A stretch of DNA of 16,609 nt from G039029935 sp039029935 (GTDB taxonomy: Bacteria; Chloroflexota; Anaerolineae; Caldilineales; Caldilineaceae), in the NCBI GenBank assembly GCA_039029935.1, contig JBCCFC010000122.1, forward strand, positions 1 through 16,609, in the 5' to 3' direction. Of this stretch, positions 7,474 through 13,604 are shown piece after piece. The number at the start of each line of letters is the position of its first letter. Positions within the stretch are counted from its first letter, which is position 1. Both the position numbers and the translations under genes were made by a program. The notes beneath the pieces are model-generated. The model saw only the letters and a list, made by a program, of their open reading frames with translations, did no database searches and was not told the origin of the DNA.

Positions 7474-7503
7474 TTGACCGTCTGCTCATGCCTCTGTTAT
7501 GAT
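7474..7503 (+). promoter_or_regulatory. Sigma-70-type promoter for the isomerase-SDR genes
   Basis: TTGACC (7474-7479), an 18-bp spacer and TATGAT (7498-7503) preceded by TGT form a strong promoter match. Initiation near 7510 would give a leader of about 150 nt that carries the 21-bp inverted repeat at 7554-7622 before the isomerase ATG at 7661. Together with the mvk promoter it accounts for the gene-free stretch 7358-7660. Confidence 0.6.
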
Positions 7504-7553
7504 GCAGCTTCGATTAATTGGATACCATCTATACACAACCTAACGTATGTAGC

Positions 7554-7622
7554 TAGACCTTCGGGAGGTGACGACATATACTCTGGATGACTCATCACTT
7601 TTCGTCACCTCCCGAAGGTCTA
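7554..7622. repeat. 21-bp perfect inverted repeat in the isomerase leader
   Basis: Arms 7554-7574 and 7602-7622 are exact reverse complements over 21 bp, with a 27-nt spacer. Each arm also holds a small palindrome (ACCT-TCGGG-AGGT, or CC-TTCG-GG as a tetraloop). The structure lies between the predicted transcription start (about 7510) and the ribosome site (7648-7652) and leaves the latter unpaired. It may be a leader hairpin or a small non-autonomous element; nearby flanks (CCTAACGTATGT on the left, CCTCATATGT on the right) are only loosely repeated. Confidence 0.9.
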
Positions 7623-7660
7623 ACCTCATATGTTGGATACCAAATACGGAGGAAATCATC

Positions 7661-8545
7661 ATGCGTTTTGGAATGAGCGGCTGCTTCTTGCCCAGCAATA
7701 TGGACGATTTGACACCCGCCATGTGTCGCCGGATACGCGAGCTTGGCTTTAGCGGTATTTTTGCACGTTTTCGCGCCAATGATCCACACACAACCCCGCG
7801 TCACAAAGCACAGCGGGTCAAAGACATGCTGGAAGGGGAGGGCGTGCGCTTTTATCAGGCCACAGGCTATTGGCAGAATATGGTGACGGCGGATGAGGCT
7901 GTGCGTCGTGAGTCCGTGCGCACCGTACAGGCGGCACTACGCTTGGCGGGCTGGATGGGCGCACGAGGCATTGACACAGGACCTGGCTCCATGAACCCTG
8001 ATGGTCCTTGGTTTCCACACCCAGACAACTGGGCGGAGACGGCTCGGCGTCAACTGGTGAAAACGCTCAATGAGTGTGCGTCTGCGGCAGAGGATGCGGG
8101 GGTGTATCTCAGTTTGGAGAGCCATCAACTGGTCACGCTGCAATCACCGGAAATTACCAAAGCGGTGTTGGATGAGGTGAATTCGCCTTGGGTGCGCTGT
8201 GACTATGACTCGGCCAACTGGATTACGCTGGACACTGTGTATGACACGGCTTCGGCCCTTAATCACCATTTTGACCTGCTTGGCAGCCACATTGTGAGTT
8301 GCCATGCCAAGGATGTCTGGCTGGAGAATCGTTTAACCGTACATCTACAGGATGGCTGTCCTGGCAAAGGCGAGATGGATTTCAAGACGCTCTTTCAACG
8401 CATGGAGGCGCTATCACCCGACTACCCCGTGATTGCCGAGGGCAACAATACCGAAGAGTTGCCCGCTGTTGGTCGACTTTTTCATGAAACGGCGGCGGCG
8501 TTGGGCATTCGTGTGTTGGATGCGGATGAAGAGGTAGGTCGGTAG
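7661..8545 (+). CDS. Sugar phosphate isomerase/epimerase-like TIM barrel protein
   Basis: The 294-residue protein belongs to the AP endonuclease 2 / xylose isomerase-like TIM barrel family. The expected divalent-metal ligands sit at successive strand ends: E153 in SLESHQ, D183 in CDYDSANW, H215 in SCHAKDV and E260 in VIAEGN. Family members isomerise or epimerise sugars, inosose or hydroxypyruvate; the exact substrate is not readable here. GGAGG at 7648-7652 lies 8 nt before the ATG at 7661. The open frame extends upstream to a GTG at 7568, but that lies inside the inverted repeat and is not used. The stop codon falls within an octamer tandem repeat, so the last residues (EVGR) are repeat-encoded. 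The SDR gene 112 nt downstream is probably co-transcribed, pointing to a small catabolic unit. Confidence 0.85.
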   Translation: MRFGMSGCFLPSNMDDLTPAMCRRIRELGFSGIFARFRANDPHTTPRHKAQRVKDMLEGEGVRFYQATGYWQNMVTADEAVRRESVRTVQAALRLAGWMGARGIDTGPGSMNPDGPWFPHPDNWAETARRQLVKTLNECASAAEDAGVYLSLESHQLVTLQSPEITKAVLDEVNSPWVRCDYDSANWITLDTVYDTASALNHHFDLLGSHIVSCHAKDVWLENRLTVHLQDGCPGKGEMDFKTLFQRMEALSPDYPVIAEGNNTEELPAVGRLFHETAAALGIRVLDADEEVGR

Positions 8546-8600
8546 GTCGGTGGGTCGGTAGGTCGGTGGGTCGGTGGATCAGTAGGTTGGTCGGTCGGTC
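8534..8600. repeat. Octamer tandem repeat overlapping the isomerase stop
   Basis: Seven 8-bp units of consensus GTRGGTCG run from 8534 to 8589 (the sixth and seventh are degenerate: GTGGATCA, GTAGGTTG), followed by a 4-bp GTCG pattern to 8600. The isomerase TAG stop (8543-8545) lies in the second unit. Because 8 is not a multiple of 3, gain or loss of a unit before the stop would change the C-terminus. Confidence 0.9.
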
Positions 8601-8647
8601 ACTGACACACCGAATACCGACTTACTGATTACTGACACACCGGAATA
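8601..8647. repeat. Two direct copies of an ACTGACACACCG motif
   Basis: ACTGACACACCG occurs at 8601-8612 and 8631-8642, spaced 30 bp, each followed by (G)AATA. The intervening ACCGAC and ACTGATT are complementary in flavour to the GGTCGGT octamers to the left, so the whole 8534-8647 tract could fold back on itself. The second copy ends just before the SDR ribosome site (8647-8652). Confidence 0.7.
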
Positions 8648-8657
8648 GGGGAAAACT

Positions 8658-9437
8658 ATGAATCAACATACACAAACAACGCGTCCCCCACTGCGCTTTG
8701 CGGCCTCCAAGGAAGAGCGAGTGGCCGTTATCACAGGTGGTGGGCGTGGGATTGGGCGCGCCAGTGCATTACGCATTGCGGCAGAAGGGCGTGATATTGT
8801 CATCGCCGATGTGTTGGCCGAAGAGGGGCAAGTGGTTGTCAACGAGGTCGAGGCGTTGGGTAGACGGGCGATTTTTGTACAGACGGATGTCACCGATGAG
8901 GCGGCAGTGCAGGCAATGGTGGCACAGACGATGGACACCTTTGGCCGATTGGATATTCTGGTTTGCTGTGCGGGTATTTTGGGCAAGGAAGCCCCCTTTC
9001 ACGAGCAGTCCGCTGCCCAGTTTGACAGAGTGATGCGTATTAATGTCTATGGCGTGTACTATGCCCATCAAACGGCCATCCCACATATGCTGACAAGGGG
9101 ATGGGGTCGCTGTGTCACCATCACCTCTGGCGCACGTCGTGCCGCCACCAACCAAGTCCCTTATGGTGTCTCCAAAGGGGCAGTTACCTCGTTGATTGGT
9201 GCGCTGGGCAATGCCTATCCCAAACAAAATGTCTTTGTCAATGGGGTCGAGCCAGGGCGCGCCTTGACAGATATGGTTGTGCCGCGCTTCTCTGACGAGT
9301 TTCTTGCCAATCCTGGCAACCCTATGGGGCGATATTCCGACCCAGAAGAGGTAGCCGAGGTGATTGAGTTTCTTTGTTCAGAGCGCAACACATATACAAC
9401 GGGGTCGGTCTGGAGCGTGAAGGGCGCATCGGGGTAG
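8658..9437 (+). CDS. Short-chain dehydrogenase/reductase (classical SDR)
   Basis: The 259-residue protein is an NAD(P)-dependent oxidoreductase with a Rossmann fold. The cofactor motif is TGGGRGIG (26-33), an aspartate (D51) at the end of strand 2 suggests NAD(H) rather than NADP(H), and the catalytic set is N129, S157, Y169 and K173 (YGVSK). The NNAG structural motif reads CCAG (103-106), a variant of the consensus. The N-terminal 18 residues precede the fold and are hydrophilic. AGGGGA at 8647-8652 lies 5 nt before the ATG. It follows the isomerase gene after a repeat-filled 112-nt gap and is probably in the same transcript. The substrate is likely an alcohol or sugar-type compound related to that of the isomerase, which is inference. 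Confidence 0.9.
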   Translation: MNQHTQTTRPPLRFAASKEERVAVITGGGRGIGRASALRIAAEGRDIVIADVLAEEGQVVVNEVEALGRRAIFVQTDVTDEAAVQAMVAQTMDTFGRLDILVCCAGILGKEAPFHEQSAAQFDRVMRINVYGVYYAHQTAIPHMLTRGWGRCVTITSGARRAATNQVPYGVSKGAVTSLIGALGNAYPKQNVFVNGVEPGRALTDMVVPRFSDEFLANPGNPMGRYSDPEEVAEVIEFLCSERNTYTTGSVWSVKGASG

Positions 9438-9531
9438 ATTTTTCGGTCTGCTTTGTTTGCCTCTGATTCCTAATTGAGATACAATCTCATTTGCGTTTTA
9501 TCAGTAAAAAATAGGCATTAAATAAGATGTG

Positions 9532-9571
9532 CATTTGTAGGGGCGATGCCTTCCGCTCGCCCCTACAAATG
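9532..9571. repeat. 15-bp perfect palindrome with GTAGGGGCGA core
   Basis: Arms 9532-9546 and 9557-9571 pair perfectly over 15 bp around a 10-nt loop. The GTAGGGGCGA/TCGCCCCTAC core is of a type I associate with dispersed intergenic repeats in Chloroflexota and Cyanobacteria. No T tract follows on either side, so it is probably a repeat element rather than a terminator. Confidence 0.85.
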
Positions 9572-9624
9572 GGTACGTTATTTAGTCGCCGTTCCTAATG
9601 GTCAAATAGAGTCTGGACAAAGGA

Positions 9625-9674
9625 TAGTATCACAGGTTGGCTACCTGCGTCACAGATAACCAATCTGTGATACT
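9625..9674 (-). repeat. 50-bp three-way-junction palindromic element, copy C (inverted)
   Basis: This copy is the reverse complement of the elements before nagA and matches copy B at 48 of 50 positions. One difference lies in the loop of hairpin 1 (TGGTT instead of TGATT) and one changes a G-C pair of hairpin 2 to G-T, so the fold survives. It sits inside flanking inverted arms: ATGGTCAAA (9598-9606) with TTTGACCAT (9686-9694) and TGGACA (9614-9619) with TGTCCA (9674-9679). Confidence 0.9.
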
Positions 9675-9735
9675 GTCCACATATCTTTGACCATGGCATA
9701 GGTACGTCTTATCATAAAATTTGGGTTCCATAGGA

Positions 9736-9799
9736 ATTCATGAGTACACTAAGCTTGTCACGCTAATAGCGATGACCCACGATTGTGAATCTCATGAAT
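9736..9799. promoter_or_regulatory. Nested inverted repeat upstream of the metal ABC genes
   Basis: ATTCATGAG (9736-9744) and CTCATGAAT (9791-9799) are exact 9-bp inverted arms. Between them lies a second hairpin, GTCACGC (9757-9763) pairing with GCG-A-TGAC (9769-9776, one bulged A) around a TAATA loop. The position, 65-128 bp before the ATPase start, would suit an operator or leader structure. Control by a metal-responsive repressor is a guess. Confidence 0.4.
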
Positions 9800-9863
9800 G
9801 CCGAGAGGGCCTGAATTTATATTACATATTAGCAATGTATTCTACAATTTTTTATATATTTCT

Positions 9864-10748
9864 ATGATTCATTCTGAACAACCATCACACACAACTTTAT
9901 CTGCGCTGACACTGCAAAATGTTACGGTACAGTATGGAAGTGTGTCCTATAGCAGCGATAGCGCAAACAGTGTCACAGCACTGGATGATCTGTCGTTGGA
10001 TGTCAAGCGCGGCGACCAAATTGCGGTTGTTGGCCCCAATGGTGCAGGCAAAAGTACGCTCTTTAATGTGATCACGGGGTTTGTCAAGCCTACACGGGGT
10101 CAGGTCAATGTCTATGGCAGTACACCCAAAGAGCATATTTGTATTGGCTATGTGCCACAACGCAATCAAATTGATTGGCGGTTTCCAGTGAGTGTCTATG
10201 ATGTGGTGATGATGGGGCGGGTGGGGCAGATTGGTCTGTTTCGTCGGGCACGCCAACAGGACCGCAAACTGGTGATGGATGCACTGGCGGCTGTGGACAT
10301 GGCACATTTGGCAAAACGACAGATTGGCGAGCTTTCGGGTGGTCAACAACAGCGTGTGTTTTTGGCGCGCACATTGGCACAGGAAACGCAACTTTTGCTA
10401 CTGGACGAGCCCTTGGCCGGACTTGATGTCACCAGCCAAGAGACAATTTTATCCATCCTTGCCAACCTGCGCACACGTGACATCACCATGCTGGTTGCTA
10501 TCCATGATTTGGGACAGGCAGCAGCGCATTTTGACCAGCTACTGCTGATCAATCACAGCATGATCGCCTGTGGTTCACCTTCGGACGTGCTGACCCGCGC
10601 CAACCTCGAACAAGCCTATGGCACGAGCTTTCCATTCACAGACAATCTGCAAGTCCATACAGGTGAGATACAACCGATGCCAGCGAGTACCAGTGCCATC
10701 AACCCTCTCTCCATGAATGGCAAAGGAGCGTCTGTGCATCATGTTTGA
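9864..10748 (+). CDS. Metal-type ABC transporter ATP-binding protein
   Basis: The 294-residue ATPase energises a transporter of the zinc/manganese/iron (ZnuC/MntB/TroB) group. Walker A is GPNGAGKST (57-65), Q-loop Q99, signature LSGGQ (157-161), Walker B LLLLDE (177-182) and switch H214. The segment RNQIDWRFPVSVYDVVMMGR (100-119) is characteristic of metal-type ATPases. The frame is open back to an ATG at 9798, but those 22 residues are encoded by AT-rich sequence and match nothing in the family, so the ATG at 9864 is preferred. No Shine-Dalgarno precedes it; a TATATA at 9853-9858 would suit a nearly leaderless mRNA. A spacer of about 12 residues (SYSSDSANSVTA, 29-40) enlarges the first strand region. 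It overlaps the permease gene by 8 nt, so the two are coupled. Confidence 0.9.
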   Translation: MIHSEQPSHTTLSALTLQNVTVQYGSVSYSSDSANSVTALDDLSLDVKRGDQIAVVGPNGAGKSTLFNVITGFVKPTRGQVNVYGSTPKEHICIGYVPQRNQIDWRFPVSVYDVVMMGRVGQIGLFRRARQQDRKLVMDALAAVDMAHLAKRQIGELSGGQQQRVFLARTLAQETQLLLLDEPLAGLDVTSQETILSILANLRTRDITMLVAIHDLGQAAAHFDQLLLINHSMIACGSPSDVLTRANLEQAYGTSFPFTDNLQVHTGEIQPMPASTSAINPLSMNGKGASVHHV

Positions 10749-11583
10749 GCTATTGATTGAGCCGCTAAACTATGGGTTTATGTGGCGAGGCTTTTTGGCA
10801 TCAATCATGGTAGGCATCCTCTGTCCCGTGCTTGGTTCCTATGTAATTCTGCGTGGCATGGCCTTTTTGGGGGATGCCTTGGCACATATCATCCTACCCG
10901 GTGTGGTACTGGCCTATCTATTGGGATGGCCGTTGGCGGTAGGCGCGTTGCTGGTCGGTACACTCGCAGCCATTGGGATTGGGCGATTGAGCGAAGGCAA
11001 CGAAATTCGTGAAGATACGGCTATCGGGATTATCCTTGCGGGCAGTTTTGCGTTGGGCATCGCCATGATCAGCACGGTTGGCGACTATGCAGTTGACCTC
11101 TCACATATTCTGTTTGGCAACATTTTGGGGGTCTCGAATCAGGATTTATGGGTCACGCTTGGGTTGGGCATTTTGGTCCTGACCACTGTCATCCTCTTCT
11201 ACAAAGAGTTTCTGGTCATCGCCTTTGACACAACGCTGGCTGTGGTACTACGTCTCCCCGAACGATTCTTACGCTATCTCCTTTCGGTCCTCATCGCCGT
11301 CACCATTGTCACCTCCCTGCAAACCGTCGGTGTTACGCTGGTGCTGGCAATGCTGGTGACACCCGCCGCCGCGGCCCAACTTCTGACCCGTCGCTTACCC
11401 ACCATGATGATGGTTGCCGCACTCATCGGCGTCACCGCCAACGTAACTGGGCTATATCTCAGCTTCTATTTCAACATCGCCTCTGGCCCGGCAATGGTGC
11501 TGGTTGCCACCGCCATTTTTGGATTGGTCTTTTTGCTGGGGCCACGCAAGGGCATGGTATCACAACGGTTGGCGCGGTCTTGA
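10741..11583 (+). CDS. Metal-type ABC transporter permease
   Basis: The 280-residue membrane protein is of the ABC-3 (ZnuB/MntC/TroC) family and forms the channel for a divalent metal such as zinc, manganese or iron. The N-terminus (FELLIEPLNYGFMWRGFLAS) and the VLRGMAFLGDALAHIILPGV-type region (about 36-55, reading ILRGMAFLGDALAHIILPGV) are diagnostic; about eight hydrophobic segments follow. A late motif, LVLAMLVTPAAAAQLLTRRL (201-220), is also typical. The ATG at 10741 matches the family N-terminus; AAGGAG at 10723-10728 is 12 nt away, longer than usual, and an ATG at 10717 lies upstream, so the start is slightly uncertain. The gene overlaps the ATPase by 8 nt and its TGA overlaps the next ATG as TGATG. 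No substrate-binding protein gene is present in the window. Confidence 0.9.
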   Translation: MFELLIEPLNYGFMWRGFLASIMVGILCPVLGSYVILRGMAFLGDALAHIILPGVVLAYLLGWPLAVGALLVGTLAAIGIGRLSEGNEIREDTAIGIILAGSFALGIAMISTVGDYAVDLSHILFGNILGVSNQDLWVTLGLGILVLTTVILFYKEFLVIAFDTTLAVVLRLPERFLRYLLSVLIAVTIVTSLQTVGVTLVLAMLVTPAAAAQLLTRRLPTMMMVAALIGVTANVTGLYLSFYFNIASGPAMVLVATAIFGLVFLLGPRKGMVSQRLARS

Positions 11584-12527
11584 TGATTGACAATGTACTC
11601 CGAACGTTTATCCAGCAATTTGAAGTAGCCTTTCCTCAACGTATCTACGGCGTCTATTTGGAAGGCAGCTATGCTGATAGCACAGCCCTGACAACCAGTG
11701 ACATCGACCTAATCATTGTCTTCAACGGTGAGTTTCATTGCAATGAACGCACCCAAGCCGAACAGTTTGTGGAGGCATACAACACGATCATTCCCTATGA
11801 TTTGGATGTCGGCGTTCTGGCAGCAGCCGAGATTATGACTTGTGTGCCGCCATCGCTCAAGTTGGGCAGTACGTTGCTGCATGGAAAGTTGATTCCTGAT
11901 GCCTGGCCGTTGGTTGCGGTAGAGGATTGGGGACGTGAGCGCATGTACGCAGCCTATTGGCTGATGACCAAGGTGTTTGGGCGTCCTGCTTCTGTTGTCT
12001 ATCCACTGGAATACCCGCAATCGACTGCGCCTTTTTATGGCTACACGAATCGAAACATTCGACTCCCCCATGGAGATGAAGTCCCATCCACACGCAATCT
12101 GATTCGCGTCATGGGGTGGGCAGCGACGGCACTGGTGGCATTCATCGGCAGTCAGATTGTGGTGAGGAAGAAGAACTGTCATGAACTATATCGGGTGTAT
12201 GTTAGCGATAAATGGGCGACATTACTGGAAGATATTTATCACAAATGTCGGCAGGATTGGCACTATCAAATTCCACAAACACCCGGTGAACAGGGTGAAC
12301 TACGTTCTATTTGTCAACGTGCGCTGGGCTTTGAAAATCACTTTTTGATAGTCTACAAACAATTTCTCCTGCATGAGTTACAGAGTGCGGACCCATCTAT
12401 CCGTATACAGGCAATCGAGATGCAGAAACAGATTCCGTATCTTGATCCCAAAGTCATAGAACTGTTGTATGGTTTTACACGCCCGACTTTTCACAAACGT
12501 GGGACTTCTATCGACGATGCTAAATAG
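11583..12527 (+). CDS. Nucleotidyltransferase-domain protein coupled to the ABC genes
   Basis: The 314-residue protein starts with a DNA polymerase beta-type nucleotidyltransferase core: G28-S29, ten residues, then D40-I-D42, with further acidic residues D73 and D75 in PYDLDVGV as the likely third carboxylate. This pattern is shared by aminoglycoside adenylyltransferases and MNT-like antitoxins. The rest (about 90-314) is helical and resembles the C-terminal part of such transferases only loosely; the end has a HEAT-like stretch. It would move a nucleotidyl group to an unknown small molecule or protein. The ATG lies inside TGATG at the permease stop, with no separate ribosome site, so translation is coupled to the transporter. 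The stop overlaps the convergent dioxygenase gene by 8 nt. The link with a metal transporter is unexpected. Confidence 0.75.
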   Translation: MIDNVLRTFIQQFEVAFPQRIYGVYLEGSYADSTALTTSDIDLIIVFNGEFHCNERTQAEQFVEAYNTIIPYDLDVGVLAAAEIMTCVPPSLKLGSTLLHGKLIPDAWPLVAVEDWGRERMYAAYWLMTKVFGRPASVVYPLEYPQSTAPFYGYTNRNIRLPHGDEVPSTRNLIRVMGWAATALVAFIGSQIVVRKKNCHELYRVYVSDKWATLLEDIYHKCRQDWHYQIPQTPGEQGELRSICQRALGFENHFLIVYKQFLLHELQSADPSIRIQAIEMQKQIPYLDPKVIELLYGFTRPTFHKRGTSIDDAK

Positions 12528-13440
12528 CCCCTTTCGCCGCTGTTTGCTCCTCATACCACGTCTTGAGTGGCACATGGGCGGGGTCCTTGACAAGCCAATA
12601 TTGCGATGATGGATGGAAATCGGATTCATGCCCTAGCGGATCAGCACCATCCGCCAACGCCCCCAGCAACTGTCGGCGGATGGGTGAGCAGCGTTCCAGC
12701 AATTCACGATTCTGCTCGATGTAATCCGTTGGCCGCAGCCAGCGGTGGTTATAGCCCACATGCATGATCTTACGCGTTTTGTCGGACAAATTGGGGCCAA
12801 CACAGTGCCACACGGCTGTGCGCCACAGCACCGCTGCTCCTGGACGCAGTTTGAGTTCCAACGCCTCTGCTGCATCAACTTTATGCCCCATAGCGCGCAG
12901 TTCTTGGGGTGTCCGCTGATGGCTACCGGGGACTAACCACAAATTTCCTGAATTCGACTCGCTCAAATCCGAAAGGACATAGAAAATCTTAAGTTCCATA
13001 AAGGGCAGCTTACCATCCAACGATGCTGCCTCAAACAGGTTGGCAAGGTCCGGATGCCAGATGACGTTGCGATAGCCAGCGTCTTGGTCTGCGCCTTTGC
13101 CCATGCCGACTGCGCCCGCCTCTAATTCCTGTGGATAGGCTGGACGATAATCGAGGTGCGTTGTCCGAATTTGGATGTTCCAGCCAATCGCATCGACCAC
13201 TAGCGGCAACATACGTGGATGGTCTACTAAATCGAGGAAGGCGTCGTGATGCGCCAGTGCGTTACGAATGGCAAAAGGGTCTTCGGGTCCAAGCCCCTTG
13301 GTTTCACGGACAGTGGTAGCAACCTCATCAATGGCGGTTAGCAGTCTGTCTAATTCTGCTTGCGTCAAGAAGTCCTCAAGGATGATGAAGCCTTTTTCTT
13401 CAAAATCTTGTTTTTGTTGTGCAGTCATAGCAATCGACAT
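12520..13440 (-). CDS. Phytanoyl-CoA dioxygenase family protein
   Basis: The 306-residue protein is a non-haem Fe(II)/2-oxoglutarate-dependent oxygenase of the PhyH family. The facial triad is visible as H129-P-D131 in VIWHPDL and H212 in AVWHCVG, and R223 in KTRK is placed to bind 2-oxoglutarate. A GNLWLVPGSH segment (165-174) is standard for the family. Bacterial members hydroxylate diverse small molecules, so the name does not imply phytanate oxidation. AAGGGG lies about 7 nt before the ATG at 13440, and a second ATG four codons in is possible. The gene lies 164 nt downstream of the serine hydrolase on the same strand, with a 30-bp hairpin between. It converges on the nucleotidyltransferase gene with an 8-nt overlap of the coding ends and no terminator. 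Confidence 0.9.
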   Translation of the reverse strand: MSIAMTAQQKQDFEEKGFIILEDFLTQAELDRLLTAIDEVATTVRETKGLGPEDPFAIRNALAHHDAFLDLVDHPRMLPLVVDAIGWNIQIRTTHLDYRPAYPQELEAGAVGMGKGADQDAGYRNVIWHPDLANLFEAASLDGKLPFMELKIFYVLSDLSESNSGNLWLVPGSHQRTPQELRAMGHKVDAAEALELKLRPGAAVLWRTAVWHCVGPNLSDKTRKIMHVGYNHRWLRPTDYIEQNRELLERCSPIRRQLLGALADGADPLGHESDFHPSSQYWLVKDPAHVPLKTWYEEQTAAKGAI

Positions 13441-13489
13441 ATGGTTTCCCCTTTTTTCTTGTAAAAAGACATGTTGAACAACGTGTAGT

Positions 13490-13559
13490 AAAGATTAGTG
13501 TTCCGTCCCTATTTGTGTCAAAGGCATTAGACACAAATAGGGACGGAACACTAATCTTT
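13490..13559. repeat. 30-bp perfect inverted repeat, 10-nt loop
   Basis: Arms 13490-13519 and 13530-13559 are exact reverse complements over 30 bp around a 10-nt loop. It lies in the 164-bp gap between the serine hydrolase stop and the dioxygenase start, both on the minus strand. No T tract follows on either strand, so it does not look like an intrinsic terminator. A perfect match of this length suggests a recent insertion or active maintenance. Confidence 0.95.
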
Positions 13560-13604
13560 GTTCAGGCTCTATCTCACCATTACAGTTTCTCCTTGTTCTG
13601 TGAA

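Larger units (their letters stand above)
9438..9863. other. Palindrome-rich non-coding region before the metal ABC genes
   Basis: No gene is supported in this 426-bp stretch. It holds, in order, a short hairpin TGAGAT-ACA-ATCTCA (9475-9489) followed by TTTGCGTTTT, which may be a weak terminator for the SDR gene; a 15-bp palindrome (9532-9571) inside looser AAATAA/TTATTT arms (9520-9525, 9578-9583); the third 50-bp element (9625-9674) inside further inverted arms (9598-9694); and a nested inverted repeat (9736-9799). The last 45 bp before the ATPase start are very AT-rich. Confidence 0.7.

Noticed and set aside
7568..7660. GTG start at 7568 for the isomerase
   Set aside because: It lies in the left arm of the inverted repeat; the ATG at 7661 has a clean GGAGG and matches the usual N-terminus of the TIM barrel.
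9798..9863. ATG at 9798 as the start of the ABC ATPase
   Set aside because: The extra 22 residues come from AT-rich promoter-like DNA and overlap the nested inverted repeat; the family N-terminus fits the ATG at 9864.
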